Positions 40,090-50,301 of a DNA stretch of 64,000 nt are shown in pieces; the stretch's first letter is position 1; each line of letters opens with the position of its first letter. Origin of the DNA: Nocardiopsis quinghaiensis (GTDB lineage: Bacteria; Actinomycetota; Actinomycetes; Streptosporangiales; Streptosporangiaceae); assembly GCF_008638365.1 (NCBI RefSeq), contig NZ_VWVU01000020.1, positions 1 to 64,000 of the forward strand, read 5' to 3'. The notes below the pieces were generated by a model that was not told where the DNA came from, made no database searches, and was given only the letters and a program-made list of their open reading frames with translations. A program made the translations under genes and the position numbers.

Positions 40090-41646
40090 ATGGAAGACAT
40101 GTCCACAGCAGTTCCTTCCGTCATCGTCGGCGGTGCCCCGCTCACCCCGGCCCAGGTCCTCGACGTCGCCCGCCGCGGCGCGCACGTCACCCTCTCCGAG
40201 GAGTCCCGCAAGGCTCTCCGGCACGGCCGCGAGCGGGTCGAGTCCCTCGCCCGCGGCGAGGTCCCCGCCTACGGGGTCAGCACCGGCTTCGGCGCCCTCG
40301 CCACCCGCCACATCGCCCCCGACCTTCGGGCACGCCTGCAGCGGTCGCTCATCCGCTCGCACGCCGCCGGGACCGGCCCCGAGGTGGAGCGCGAGGTCGT
40401 GCGCGCCCTGATGCTGCTGCGCCTGCGCACCCTGGCATCGGGCAACACCGGGGTGGAGGTCGTCACCGCCGAGACCCTCGCCGCACTGCTCAACGCGCGG
40501 ATCACGCCGATCGTGCACGAGTACGGCAGCCTGGGCTGTTCCGGCGACCTGGCTCCGCTGTCGCACGTGGCCCTCGCCCTGATGGGGGAGGGGCAGGTCC
40601 GCGACGCCTCCGGCGAGGTCCGCCCCGCCTACACGGCACTACACGAGGCCGGCATCCGCCCGGTGGAGCTGGGCGCCAAGGAGGGCCTGGCGCTGATCAA
40701 CGGCACCGACGGCATGCTCGGCATGCTCGTGCTGGCCTGCATGGACCTGGAACGCCTGTTCAAGGTCGCCGACATCACCGCCGCGATGAGCGTCGAGGCG
40801 CTGCTGGGCACCGACCGGGTCTTCGCCGAGGAGCTGCAGCGGCTGCGCCCGCACCCCGGCCAGGCCGCCTCCGCCGCCAACCTGCGCCTGCTGCTGGCCG
40901 ACTCGCCGATCGTGGCCTCCCACCGCGGACCCGACTGCACCCGTGTCCAGGACGCCTACTCGCTGCGCTGCGCCCCGCAGGTCGCCGGAGCCGCCCGCGA
41001 CACCCTGTCCCACGCGCTGCTCGTGGCCGGGCGCGAACTCGACAGCGTCATCGACAACCCGGTGGTGCTGGACGACGGCCGCGTGGAGTCCAACGGCAAC
41101 TTCCACGGCGCGCCCGTGGCCTACGTGCTCGACTTCCTGGCCATCGCGGTCGCCGACACCGCCTCCATCGCCGAGCGGCGCACCGACCGCATGCTCGACG
41201 TGTCGCGCTCCCACGGACTGCCCGCCTTCCTGGCCGACGACCCCGGCGTGGACTCGGGGCACATGATCGCCCAGTACACGCAGGCCGCCATCGTCTCCGA
41301 GCTCAAGCGACTGGCCGTGCCGGCCAGCGTCGACTCCATCCCCAGTTCGGCCATGCAGGAGGACCACGTGTCCATGGGCTGGTCGGCGGCCCGCAAGCTG
41401 CGACGCGCCGTGGACGGCCTGGCCAGCGTGCTGGCGGTGGAACTGCTCACCGCCGCCCGCGCCCTGGACCTGCGCTCGCCCCTGGAGCCCGGACCGGCCA
41501 CCGGCGCCGTACTGCGCGCCGTGCGCGAGAAGGTCCCCGGCCCCGGCCCCGACCGCCACCTGGCCCCCGAGATCGAGGCCGCCACCGCCCTGGTCACCGA
41601 CGGTTCGGTGGTCGAGGCCGCCGAGTCCGTCGCCCCGCTGGCCTGA
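40090..41646 (+). CDS. hutH: histidine ammonia-lyase
   Basis: A 518-residue histidase, first step of histidine degradation (histidine to urocanate and ammonia). [15 protein letters not shown], the MIO-cofactor region [45 protein letters not shown] and [16 protein letters not shown] are all present. The MIO triad reads Cys-Ser-Gly rather than Ala-Ser-Gly, as in Streptomyces histidases. ATG at 40090 is used; ATG at 40099 gives a three-residue shorter start. Confidence 0.95.
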   Translation: MEDMSTAVPSVIVGGAPLTPAQVLDVARRGAHVTLSEESRKALRHGRERVESLARGEVPAYGVSTGFGALATRHIAPDLRARLQRSLIRSHAAGTGPEVEREVVRALMLLRLRTLASGNTGVEVVTAETLAALLNARITPIVHEYGSLGCSGDLAPLSHVALALMGEGQVRDASGEVRPAYTALHEAGIRPVELGAKEGLALINGTDGMLGMLVLACMDLERLFKVADITAAMSVEALLGTDRVFAEELQRLRPHPGQAASAANLRLLLADSPIVASHRGPDCTRVQDAYSLRCAPQVAGAARDTLSHALLVAGRELDSVIDNPVVLDDGRVESNGNFHGAPVAYVLDFLAIAVADTASIAERRTDRMLDVSRSHGLPAFLADDPGVDSGHMIAQYTQAAIVSELKRLAVPASVDSIPSSAMQEDHVSMGWSAARKLRRAVDGLASVLAVELLTAARALDLRSPLEPGPATGAVLRAVREKVPGPGPDRHLAPEIEAATALVTDGSVVEAAESVAPLA

Positions 41647-41885
41647 GCAGTGCCCTTTGGGGGCTTCGCTCCGCTTCCCCCCGTGTCCGGGCGCACAGGG
41701 GGCGGGAACCCTCGGTGCCTGCGGAGAGTCGGCTCGTTCCCGCCCGTCGCCCTCCACCACCCTCAACGGAGGGCCTTCGGCTCCAGCCCTCACACGGCAC
41801 CCACCTCCAGGACCCCGCGGGCGCCCGGCCGAACCCCCGACGGGAGCCGCCCGGCACCAGACCCCACTACTTCGAGGAGAATCGC

Positions 41886-43544
41886 GTGAGTAGTCCACGT
41901 ACCGTCCGCGCCGCGCGCGGCACCACCCTGTCCGCGAAGGGATGGCCGCAGGAGGCCGCCCTGCGCATGTTCCACAACAACCTAGACCCCGAGGTCGCCG
42001 AGCACCCCGAGGACCTGGTCGTCTACGGCGGCACCGGCCGTGCCGCGCGCGACTGGCGCAGCTTCGACCGCATCACCGCGTCCCTGCGCGACCTGGAGGG
42101 CGACGAGACCCTGCTCGTGCAGTCGGGCCGCCCGGTGGGGATCATGCGCACCCACGAGTGGGCGCCCCGGGTGCTCATCGCCAACGGCAACCTGGTGGGG
42201 GACTGGGCGAACTGGCCCGAGTTCCGCCGCCTGGAGGCCCGGGGACTGACCATGTACGGGCAGATGACCGCCGGTTCGTGGATCTACATCGGTACCCAGG
42301 GCATCCTCCAGGGCACCTACGAGACCTTCGCCGCCGTGGCCGCCAAGAGGTTCGGCGGGACCCTGGCCGGAACGGTCACCCTGACCGCCGGGCTCGGCGG
42401 TATGGGCGGTGCCCAGCCGCTGGCCGTCACCATGAACGACGGCGTCGCGATCGTGGTCGAGTGCGACTCCAGCCGTATCGACCGCCGTATCGAGCACCGC
42501 TACCTGGACGTGCGCGCCGACAGCCTGGACCACGCCCTGGAACTGGCCGAGCGGGCGCGCGGCGAGCGGCGCCCGCTGTCGGTCGGCGTGCTCGGCAACG
42601 CCGCGGAGGTCTTCCCCGAACTGCTCTCACGCGGCGCTCCGATCGACGTGGTCACCGACCAGACCTCCGCCCACGACCCGCTCGCCTACCTGCCCGCCGG
42701 GGTGGCCTTCGAGGACTGGAGGGGCCTGGCCGCCGCCAGGCCCGAGGAGTTCACCGCCCGGGCCCGTGAGTCCATGGCCGCGCACGTGGAGGCCATGGTC
42801 GGCTTCCAGGACGCCGGCGCCGAGGTCTTCGACTACGGCAACTCCATCCGCGACGAGGCGCGAAGCGGCGGCTTCGCCCGCGCCTTCGACTTTCCCGGGT
42901 TCGTGCCCGCCTACATCCGGCCGCTGTTCTGCGAGGGCAGGGGCCCGTTCCGGTGGGCGGCGCTGTCGGGCGACCCCGCCGACATCGCCCGCACCGACCA
43001 GGCGGTCCTGGACCTGTTCCCCGACAACGAACACCTGGCCCGGTGGATCCGCATGGCGGGGGAGCGGGTCGCCTTCCAGGGGCTGCCCGCCCGCATCTGC
43101 TGGCTGGGCCAGGGCGAGCGGGCCGCCGCCGGAGCGAGGTTCAACGAGCTGGTCGCCTCCGGAGAGGTCTCCGCGCCGCTGGCCATCGGCCGCGACCACC
43201 TGGACACCGGCTCGGTGGCCTCCCCCTACCGCGAGACCGAGAGCATGAAGGACGGCTCCGACGCCATCGCCGACTGGCCGCTGCTCAACGCCCTGGTCAA
43301 CACCTCCTCCGGTGCCTCGTGGGTGTCCATCCACCACGGCGGCGGCGTCGGCATGGGCCGCTCGATCCACGCGGGCCAGGTCAGCGTCGCCGACGGCACG
43401 GACCTGGCCGCCGCCAAGCTGGAGCGTGTGCTCACCAACGACCCCGCCACGGGTGTCATCCGGCACGTGGACGCCGGATACGAGGAGGCCGACCGCGTGG
43501 CGCGGGAGCACGGCATCCGCGTTCCGATGCGCGAGGGCGAGTGA
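41886..43544 (+). CDS. hutU: urocanate hydratase
   Basis: A 552-residue urocanase, second step of histidine degradation, using NAD as electrophile. Conserved blocks are [69 protein letters not shown] with the active-site Cys, and [22 protein letters not shown] is just before the GTG at 41886. A 239-base spacer separates it from hutH. Confidence 0.96.
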   Translation: MSSPRTVRAARGTTLSAKGWPQEAALRMFHNNLDPEVAEHPEDLVVYGGTGRAARDWRSFDRITASLRDLEGDETLLVQSGRPVGIMRTHEWAPRVLIANGNLVGDWANWPEFRRLEARGLTMYGQMTAGSWIYIGTQGILQGTYETFAAVAAKRFGGTLAGTVTLTAGLGGMGGAQPLAVTMNDGVAIVVECDSSRIDRRIEHRYLDVRADSLDHALELAERARGERRPLSVGVLGNAAEVFPELLSRGAPIDVVTDQTSAHDPLAYLPAGVAFEDWRGLAAARPEEFTARARESMAAHVEAMVGFQDAGAEVFDYGNSIRDEARSGGFARAFDFPGFVPAYIRPLFCEGRGPFRWAALSGDPADIARTDQAVLDLFPDNEHLARWIRMAGERVAFQGLPARICWLGQGERAAAGARFNELVASGEVSAPLAIGRDHLDTGSVASPYRETESMKDGSDAIADWPLLNALVNTSSGASWVSIHHGGGVGMGRSIHAGQVSVADGTDLAAAKLERVLTNDPATGVIRHVDAGYEEADRVAREHGIRVPMREGE

Positions 43545-43637
43545 CCCCCGCCGGGGCGCCCCGGAAGCGCCCCGGCGGACCGCGCCCGAGAGCGCGGAAC
43601 GCGCGAAACCATCCGTCCTGACGTGGGAAAACATCCT

Positions 43638-44906
43638 GTGAACGATCAGTACACCGCCCCCGGCACCGAGACGTTCGACCGCATGTGGGCCGACCTGGCG
43701 CCCGTGGGCCGCGACCCCGGCACCGGCGGCTACCGCCGCCACGCCTGGAACGGCGCCGACACCGACGCACGCGCCTGGTTCACCGAGGCCGCCGCCGCGC
43801 GGGGCCTGGACGTGCGCGCCGACCGCAACGGCAACCTGTGGGCCTGGTGGGGCACACCCGGTCCGGGCGCCGTGGCCACCGGATCCCACCTGGACTCGGT
43901 CCCCGACGGAGGGGCCTTCGACGGGCCCCTGGGCGTGGTCAGCGCCCTGGCCGCCGTGGACGAGCTGCGACGGCGCGGCACCGTCCCCGGACGCCCGCTC
44001 GCCGTCACGGTCTTCGCCGAGGAGGAGGGCGGGCGGTTCGGTGTCCCCTGCCTGGGCAGCCGCCTGACGGCCGGGGAGATCTCCCCCGAACGCGCACGCG
44101 ACCTCACCGACGCCTCCGGGACCACCTGGGCCCGGGCCATGGAGGCCGCCGGGCACGACCCGCACGCCATCGGCGCCGACCCCGGGGCCCTGGCGGACCT
44201 GGACGTGTTCGTCGAACTGCACGTGGAACAGGGGCGCGCCCTGGAGGACACCCGGCACCCGGTGGGCGTGGCCAGCGCGATCTGGCCGCACGGGCGCTGG
44301 CGGATGGACTTCACCGGCCGCGCCGACCACGCCGGCACCACCCGCCTGTCCGACCGCAGCGACCCCATGCTGCCGTTCGCGCGCACCGTCCTGGCCGCGC
44401 GGTCCCTGGCCGAGGAGCACGACGCCCGCGCCACCATCGCCAAGGCCCTGGTCACCCCCAACGGCACGAACGCGATCCCCTCCCTGGTCAGCGCCTGGCT
44501 GGACGCCCGAGCCGCGGACGGTGCCGTACTCGACACGGTCGTGGCCGGGGTGCGGGAGGCGGCCGGGAGAGCCGCCCGCGAACACGGCGTGGACCACGCG
44601 ATGGCCAACGAGTCCCTGACCCCGCTGGTGTCGTTCGCGCACGGTCTGCGGGAGCGGCTGGCGGCCGTGGTCGCCGCCCGCGCCCCGGAGCCCGGGGTAC
44701 CGGTGCTGCCGACCGGAGCCGGGCACGACGCCGGCGTGCTCGCCGCGCACGTGCCCACCGCGATGCTGTACGTGCGCAACCCGACCGGGGTGTCGCACTC
44801 CCCGCGGGAGTGGGCCCGGCCCGAGGACTGCCACTCCGGGGTGCTCGCCCTCGCCGACGTGCTCCAGGACCTGCTCGCCCGTCCCGTCCGGAAGGGGAAC
44901 CGGTGA
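43638..44906 (+). CDS. M20-family amidohydrolase (allantoate amidohydrolase-like) in the hut operon
   Basis: A 422-residue zinc peptidase-like hydrolase of the allantoate amidohydrolase/N-carbamoylase family. Metal-binding blocks are [42 protein letters not shown] and [19 protein letters not shown]; the dimer lid has [16 protein letters not shown]. In actinobacterial hut operons this gene replaces hutG and probably deformylates N-formylglutamate made by HutF. That is inference from context. The GTG at 43638 has GTGGGA upstream; hutF overlaps its stop. Confidence 0.85.
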   Translation: MNDQYTAPGTETFDRMWADLAPVGRDPGTGGYRRHAWNGADTDARAWFTEAAAARGLDVRADRNGNLWAWWGTPGPGAVATGSHLDSVPDGGAFDGPLGVVSALAAVDELRRRGTVPGRPLAVTVFAEEEGGRFGVPCLGSRLTAGEISPERARDLTDASGTTWARAMEAAGHDPHAIGADPGALADLDVFVELHVEQGRALEDTRHPVGVASAIWPHGRWRMDFTGRADHAGTTRLSDRSDPMLPFARTVLAARSLAEEHDARATIAKALVTPNGTNAIPSLVSAWLDARAADGAVLDTVVAGVREAAGRAAREHGVDHAMANESLTPLVSFAHGLRERLAAVVAARAPEPGVPVLPTGAGHDAGVLAAHVPTAMLYVRNPTGVSHSPREWARPEDCHSGVLALADVLQDLLARPVRKGNR

Positions 44907-46381
44907 CCCTCGAAGCGAACGGGTGGTCCGGGAGGGCACGCGGCCACCGCGTGTGGTGCGAGTGGGCCTGGACCGGGGACCGGGACGGCGCTCCGGAGCA
45001 CGGCGTACTCATACGGGTGGCCGACGGCCGGATCACCTCGGTGGAGGCGGGGGTCCCTGCGCCCGCCGACGCCGAGGTCCTCACCGGACTGACCCTGCCC
45101 GGGTTCGCCAACGCCCACTCGCACGCCTTCCACCGGGCGCTGCGGGGACGCACCCACGCGGACGGCGGGTCCTTCTGGACCTGGCGCGAGACGATGTACC
45201 GGGTGGCGGACCGCCTGGACCCCGACACCTACCGCCGGCTCGCCCGGGCGGTCTACGCCGAGATGGCCCTGGCCGGGATCACCTGTGTGGGCGAGTTCCA
45301 CTACCTCCACCACGCTCCCGGAGGCATCCGCTACGCCGACCCCAACGCCATGGGCCACGCCCTGGTGGCCGCGGCGGCCGACGCCGGGATCCGGATCACC
45401 CTGCTGGACGTGTGCTACCTGTCCGGCGGCCCGGACGCCCACGGCGACCACCAGCCGCTGGCCGGACCCCAACTGCGGTTCGGCGACGGCGACACGGACC
45501 GCTGGGCCGACCGCCTGGCCGCGTTCGCCCCCGACGGCGGCCACGCGCGCACGGGCACGGCCGCCCACTCGGTGCGGGCCGTCCCCGCGGAGCGGCTCCC
45601 CGACGTCGCCGCGTTCGCCGCCGAACACGACGCCCCGCTGCACGTCCACGTCTCCGAGCAGCCCGCCGAGAACGCCGCCTGCCTGGCCGCCCACGGCCGC
45701 ACCCCCACGGCCGTGCTCGCCGACGCGGGCGCGCTCACCGAACGCACCAGCCTGGTGCACGCCACCCACCTGACCGCCGCCGACGTCGCGGACGTCCGCG
45801 CGTCCGGTGCCACCGTGTGCCTGTGCCCCACGACCGAGCGCGATCTGGCCGACGGCCTGCCGCGCACCGGCGACCTACTGCCCGCCCCGCTCAGCCTGGG
45901 CACCGACCAGCACGTGGCGACGGACATGTTCGAGGAGGCCCGGGCGGTCGAACTCCACGAGCGCCTGCGCACCCACCATCGCGGCACCCTGGGCGCCGGT
46001 GCGCTGCTGCACGCCGGCACCGCGCACGGGCACGCCAGCCTGGGCTGGACCCGCGCCGGACACGGGACGCCGGGCGCACACGAGGTTCCCGCGCTTCGTG
46101 GAGGACGTCCACAGGGACCTCCGCGCTCCGAGGGACTGCCCGACGCCGGTGCCCTGACCCCCGGAACACGGGCCGACCTGGTCAACGTCTGCCTGGACGG
46201 CGTCCGCCTGGCCGGGGTCGACCCGGCCAGGGCCGTCGACGCCGTGGTCTTCGCGGCCGCCGCCGCCGACGTGCGGCACGTGATGGCCGACGGCCGCTGG
46301 GTCGTCCGCGACGGGGTCCACACACTGCTGCCCGACACCGCACGCGAACTCGACACGGCCATCAAGGAGTTGCACACATGA
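44903..46381 (+). CDS. hutF: N-formimino-L-glutamate deiminase HutF
   Basis: A 492-residue amidohydrolase-superfamily enzyme that converts formiminoglutamate to N-formylglutamate. It has [20 protein letters not shown] (metal His pair), [44 protein letters not shown] and the Asp ligand in [16 protein letters not shown]. Residues about 383-413 (46049-46141) are an extra stretch not seen in related HutF proteins and coded with many A/T third bases. GTG at 44903 and the hutI start both overlap adjacent stops by four bases. Confidence 0.9.
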   Translation: MTLEANGWSGRARGHRVWCEWAWTGDRDGAPEHGVLIRVADGRITSVEAGVPAPADAEVLTGLTLPGFANAHSHAFHRALRGRTHADGGSFWTWRETMYRVADRLDPDTYRRLARAVYAEMALAGITCVGEFHYLHHAPGGIRYADPNAMGHALVAAAADAGIRITLLDVCYLSGGPDAHGDHQPLAGPQLRFGDGDTDRWADRLAAFAPDGGHARTGTAAHSVRAVPAERLPDVAAFAAEHDAPLHVHVSEQPAENAACLAAHGRTPTAVLADAGALTERTSLVHATHLTAADVADVRASGATVCLCPTTERDLADGLPRTGDLLPAPLSLGTDQHVATDMFEEARAVELHERLRTHHRGTLGAGALLHAGTAHGHASLGWTRAGHGTPGAHEVPALRGGRPQGPPRSEGLPDAGALTPGTRADLVNVCLDGVRLAGVDPARAVDAVVFAAAAADVRHVMADGRWVVRDGVHTLLPDTARELDTAIKELHT

Positions 46382-47583
46382 ACGACGTGCCCGAGAGCGT
46401 CCTCGTCGACGACATCGCCACCCTGGTCACCAACGACCCCTCGCGGGGAAGGGGAGAGGTGGGGGAGATCCGGGACGCCGCCCTGGTCGTCGAGGACGGC
46501 CGGGTGGCCTGGTCGGGTCCGCGCGCCCAGGCGCCCGCCGCCGACGCGCGGGTCGACGCCGCGGGGCGCTGCGTCATCCCGGGGTTCGTCGACAGCCACT
46601 CCCACATCGTGTTCGCGGGCGACCGCAGCCGCGAGTTCGCCGCCCGGATGAGTGGCAGGCCCTACTCGGCGGGCGGCATCCGCACCACCGTGGCCGCCAC
46701 CCGCGAGGCCACGGACGCCGACCTGCTCGCGGGCGCCCGGCGCCTGGTGCGCGAGGCCCGCGCCCAGGGCACCACCACCCTGGAGGCCAAGTCCGGTTAC
46801 GGCCTCACCGTCGACGACGAGGAGCGCTGCCTGGCCGTGGCCTCCCGGGTCGCCGACGAGGTCACCTTCCTGGGCGCACACGTGGTCGCGCCCGAGTACG
46901 CCGACGACCCCCGGGGCTACGTCGACCTGGTCACCGGTCCCATGCTCGACGCCTGCGCGCCGCACGCCAGGTGGATCGACGTCTTCTGCGAGCGCGGCGC
47001 CTTCGACGAGGACGCCTCCCGCCGGGTCCTCACCGCCGGGATGGAGCGGGGCCTGCTGCCCCGCGTGCACGGCAACCAGCTGGGCGAGGGACCGGGCGTG
47101 CGCCTGGCCGTCGAACTGGGCGCCGCCTCGGTCGACCACTGCACCTACCTGGCAGCCGAGGACGTGGACGCCCTGGTCCAGGCGGCGGCCCGCCCCGAGC
47201 CCACGGTCGCCACCCTGCTGCCGGGCGTGGACTTCTCCACCCGCCAGGCCTACCCGGACGTCCGCGCGCTCATCGACGCCGGTGCCCTGGTCGCCCTGGC
47301 CAGCGACTGCAACCCCGGGTCCTGCTTCACCTCCAGCTTGGCCTTCTGCATCGCGGTCGCGGTCCGGGACATGGGCATGACCCCCGACGAGGCGGTGTGG
47401 GCGGCCACCGCGGGCGGTGCGCGGGCGCTGCGCCGCACCGACGTGGGCCACCTGGCCCCCGGCGCGCGCGCCGACCTGGTCCTGTTGGACGCGCCCAACC
47501 ACCTCTACCTGGCCTACCGTCCCGGAGTACCGCAGGTCGCGGCGGTCTGGAAGGACGGGGAACTGGTCTCCGGGCACCCCTGA
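46378..47583 (+). CDS. hutI: imidazolonepropionase
   Basis: A 401-residue enzyme of the amidohydrolase superfamily, third step of histidine degradation. Metal-binding and active-site blocks are [59 protein letters not shown] and [18 protein letters not shown]. The start ATG overlaps the hutF stop. It is the last gene of the operon; a GC-rich hairpin follows about 115 bases later. Confidence 0.96.
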   Translation: MNDVPESVLVDDIATLVTNDPSRGRGEVGEIRDAALVVEDGRVAWSGPRAQAPAADARVDAAGRCVIPGFVDSHSHIVFAGDRSREFAARMSGRPYSAGGIRTTVAATREATDADLLAGARRLVREARAQGTTTLEAKSGYGLTVDDEERCLAVASRVADEVTFLGAHVVAPEYADDPRGYVDLVTGPMLDACAPHARWIDVFCERGAFDEDASRRVLTAGMERGLLPRVHGNQLGEGPGVRLAVELGAASVDHCTYLAAEDVDALVQAAARPEPTVATLLPGVDFSTRQAYPDVRALIDAGALVALASDCNPGSCFTSSLAFCIAVAVRDMGMTPDEAVWAATAGGARALRRTDVGHLAPGARADLVLLDAPNHLYLAYRPGVPQVAAVWKDGELVSGHP

Positions 47584-47698
47584 GCCGGGGCGGGAGCGGA
47601 GTACGACACACGGATCGCCGAACGTCCTCACGAACTCAACGGCCGCCTAACCTTCCGGAAACCCGCGGCACCGAACCTGGAGTCACGTCGGTGCGAGT

Positions 47699-47734
47699 CC
47701 GCCGCCGCGGTACAGCGCCGTTCCGCGGCGGCGG
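47699..47734 (+). terminator. GC-rich hairpin after the hut operon
   Basis: CCGCCGCCGCGG (47699-47710) pairs perfectly over 12 bp with CCGCGGCGGCGG (47723-47734). There is no T-run. It may end the hut transcript or act in the leader of the ACT-GNAT gene 32 bases later. Confidence 0.65.
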
Positions 47735-47766
47735 GGCACCGCCCCCCGACTCCCAGGAGGTTCGCG

Positions 47767-48864
47767 GTGAGCCTGTGGCGCATCAGGACGGCGGTCGAGG
47801 ACCGCCCCGGCAGCCTCGCCCGTGTCGTCGACGCCCTGGCGGGCCACGGCGGGAACATCGTCGGCCTGTCCCTGCACACCGACGTGTCCGGTGTGGTCGA
47901 CGAGTTGGTCGTGGACCTGCCCGGCGACCACGGGCCCGCCCTGCGCGCGGTCGCCGAGCACAGTCCCACCGGTACGGTGACGGCCGTCCCCGCCCACAGG
48001 CGCGAGGTCGGCGACGACGTCACCCGCGCGCTCCTGCTCACCGAACGGCTGCGGTCCCACCCCAACCGGCTGCCCGACGCTCTGGCCGAGCTGCTGCTGG
48101 CCGACGAGGCGCACTGGACCAACCTGACGCGTGCGCGAGACGACGGGGAGTCGGCTCCGGGCACCGCCATGCTGGTGCCCGTGGGGCCGCTGCGGGGCGT
48201 CCTGGTGCACAGGGCCTCGCATCCCTTCACCTGGACCGAGACGAGCCGGGCCGACGCGCTGGTGCGCTCGGTGATGCCCTCGACCGGGCCGGTGCCCGCG
48301 GACCGGACCGTGCGCACCGCCGAGGGCGTGGAGCTGTCCCTGCGCCAGGTTCGGGAGAGCGACGCCCCCGCGCTGAGCGCCCTGCACCGGCGCTGCTCCG
48401 CCGAGACCGTGCGCAACCGTTACTTCGCCGGTGTGAAGGAGCTGAGCCCGCACATGCTGCGCGTGTTCTGTGACTCCGAACGCGGCCTCACCCTGGCTGT
48501 GCGCCCGAGGGGTGAGGAGGAGCCCGTCGCACTCGGACACCTGATGTACACCCTCGACCCCGGGGTGGGCGAGATCGCCCTTCTGGTGGAGGATCCCTGG
48601 CAGCGGCGCGGGGTGGGGAGCGCCCTGACCCGCGCGCTGACGCTCACCGCCGCCGACTGGGGTCTGGCCGAGGTGCGCGCGGAGACCACGTTGGCCAACA
48701 CGGGAATGATGCGGATCATGCGTCGCCTCGGGGCGTCGGTGCGCACCCAGGGGACGGCGAGCGGGTACGTGCAGACCCGGCTGCCCGTGGCGGGGGCGCT
48801 GCGCGCGGCGGGACGCGAGGCGCGGCGCGGCGGCCAGCTCGCGCGGCTGATGGGCCATGGCTGA
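47767..48864 (+). CDS. ACT-GNAT protein acetyltransferase
   Basis: A 365-residue fusion: an N-terminal ACT domain (about 4-75; RIRTAVEDRPGSLARVVDAL, GGNIVGLSLHTD) and a C-terminal GNAT domain (about 178-340) with acetyl-CoA loop EDPWQRRGVGSALTRAL. Proteins of this architecture in actinomycetes are lysine acetyltransferases whose ACT domain senses amino acids and which acetylate enzymes such as acetyl-CoA synthetase. CAGGAGG is seven bases before the GTG. Position right after the hut operon fits a nitrogen-sensing role, which is inference. Confidence 0.85.
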   Translation: MSLWRIRTAVEDRPGSLARVVDALAGHGGNIVGLSLHTDVSGVVDELVVDLPGDHGPALRAVAEHSPTGTVTAVPAHRREVGDDVTRALLLTERLRSHPNRLPDALAELLLADEAHWTNLTRARDDGESAPGTAMLVPVGPLRGVLVHRASHPFTWTETSRADALVRSVMPSTGPVPADRTVRTAEGVELSLRQVRESDAPALSALHRRCSAETVRNRYFAGVKELSPHMLRVFCDSERGLTLAVRPRGEEEPVALGHLMYTLDPGVGEIALLVEDPWQRRGVGSALTRALTLTAADWGLAEVRAETTLANTGMMRIMRRLGASVRTQGTASGYVQTRLPVAGALRAAGREARRGGQLARLMGHG

Positions 48865-48907
48865 CGGGGGCCTCGGCCCTTGGCGCGCGAGGGGCCCGGC
48901 CGTGAAA

Positions 48908-48945
48908 CGGGGGCCGACGGCCACCGGGGTGGCTGCCGACCCCCG
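48908..48945. terminator. terminator between convergent genes
   Basis: An imperfect long hairpin (outer CGGGGG/CCCCCG at 48908-48913 and 48940-48945, inner GGCCAC/GTGGCT) between the ACT-GNAT gene and the convergent zinc-binding protein gene. Confidence 0.6.
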
Positions 48946-49007
48946 TTCGCGGTTGACGCGATGAGGTCTGCTTCCGGGGCACGGGAGTCCGTCCCCCGGA
49001 AAAGTTC

Positions 49008-49286
49008 CTAGTCGGACTCGCTGTCCGCGGCCCCGTCAGCGCTCTGGGCGCCCCCGGCGGACGCGGAGGACGCGGCCTTCTTGGTGGCGCGACGCTTCTT
49101 CACCGGACGCGAGTAGTCGACGAGGGGCTCCAGACGGGCCTCGTACTCCTTGAAGCAGTCGGCGCACGCGTCGACCTCGCGGACGGAGCCCTCCCAGGCG
49201 AACTGGATGACCTCAGTCGCCTCGACCTTCTCCTCACGGACGGCGTGGGGGTCGCAGTACTTGAGCGTGAAGACCTCGGTGACCAC
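49008..49286 (-). CDS. small Cys/His protein with lysine-rich tail
   Basis: A 92-residue protein: VTEVFTLKYCDPHAVREEKV, a tryptophan-containing strand (IQFAWEGSVREVDACADCFK) and a basic Ala/Lys tail (VKKRRATKKAASSASAGG). Cys9, His12 and the CADC pair could bind zinc. Small proteins of this kind are common in actinomycetes and unassigned; the tail resembles DNA-binding AT-hook-like or Lsr2-type tails. The GTG at 49286 has GAAGGGAA about 10 bases upstream and gives a better start than upstream codons. Confidence 0.7.
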   Translation of the reverse strand: MVTEVFTLKYCDPHAVREEKVEATEVIQFAWEGSVREVDACADCFKEYEARLEPLVDYSRPVKKRRATKKAASSASAGGAQSADGAADSESD

Positions 49287-49986
49287 GGCGGGGATTTCCC
49301 TTCGGTATCGCGTGAACAGAGCGGACCCCGTAATCATACACCTGTACGAAAGCGTAAACCGGCTGCATGCCGGATGTTCCGTCACGGTTTCGGGGTCGCC
49401 TCGAAGCCTAGCGAAGTTTCTGAAGGCCTGTGCGCCCGTGTCCGATCCGTGAGCCCGGGTGACCAGGGCGTCCGCGCGCGGTTACGGCGCCGACGGTCTC
49501 GACGGTCCCCGGGATCCGCCCGGTGTCGCCGGGAGGCGCCGGGCGTCCGGTGGCGCGACCGCGCGAGGAGGGGCGGGCGGGGAAAGCGGTTCGGGCGTTA
49601 TCGTGCCGGGTGTTTGCTTTCTTCTTGTCCGTCCTTTTTCCCGGGGCCGTTCATGCCGTTTCCGCCAGACGATTCACCCGTTCGGCGAACACGGGGCGGA
49701 AGGCCTCGCTAGGGTATTGCCCTATCCGGGAGGAACCGCCGTGTTCGGGCGTCCGGACCGGGCGGACCCGTGGCGGAGCCCGTTCGACGCGCATGGGGAA
49801 ACGGGCGCCGCGGGGGAGCGGTGTTCGACGAGGATCAGGGGGAGGGCCGTGGTCGAGTATTTGGAGGGCACGTACAGAAGGCGTGTCGATGACCATGACC
49901 AGGGGGAGGCCCCCGGGCCGGGGGGGAACTGGTCCGTGGCGGGCCGACGGTGCGCCCGGGCCGACAGGGGGCGCGTCCGCGACCGC
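49287..49986. other. 700-base gene-poor region upstream of the DUF485-symporter operon
   Basis: No convincing gene is seen. Several frames are open but use rare codons (TAT, TTG, AGA). A TATGAT element near 49333-49338 (on the - strand) may be the -10 box for the small Cys/His protein. A pyrimidine-rich stretch lies at 49600-49670. The long leader of the operon at 49987 probably starts here. Confidence 0.5.
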
Positions 49987-50301
49987 ATGTCGGTCGACCC
50001 GCGTTTCGTGAGGCTCCGAAAAGGGTTCGCGGTCCGGAGTTGGGCGCTGGTATCGGTATTCCTGTGCAGTTACCTTTCCTATCTGCTGCTCTCGGCCTAC
50101 GCGCGTGATTTCATGAGCACGCGGATCGCCGATTCGGTGAACGTGGCACTGGCCATGGGAATCGGACAGTTCCTGTTGACGTTCGTCCTCGCCTGGGCGT
50201 TCGGCCGTTCGGCCGGGCGCTCACTGGACCCGCTCGCCCGTGAGCTCCGCGAGCAGGCCCGCGAGGAGGAGGCCGCCGACGGGACGGCGGTGCGACGATG
50301 A
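49987..50301 (+). CDS. DUF485 membrane protein (YjcH-like)
   Basis: A 104-residue protein with two transmembrane helices (about 22-42 and 58-80). DUF485 marks are SYLLLSAYARDFMSTRI and FLLTFVLAWAFGRSAGRSLD with PLARELREQ. DUF485 genes are nearly always followed by an acetate/solute symporter, as here, with a four-base overlap. The ATG at 49987 is chosen; a GTG at 49849 with a strong AGGGGGAGGG site would add 46 low-complexity residues and cannot be excluded. Confidence 0.75.
   Translation: MSVDPRFVRLRKGFAVRSWALVSVFLCSYLSYLLLSAYARDFMSTRIADSVNVALAMGIGQFLLTFVLAWAFGRSAGRSLDPLARELREQAREEEAADGTAVRR

Noticed and set aside
40513-40560. CSG in place of ASG at the MIO site of HutH as a defect
   Set aside because: As recalled, Streptomyces histidases also have Cys-Ser-Gly here, so it is a normal variant.
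49849-49986. 46-residue N-terminal extension of the DUF485 protein from GTG 49849
   Set aside because: It has a strong ribosome site, but the codons are unlike the rest and DUF485 proteins do not have this extension; kept as an alternative only.
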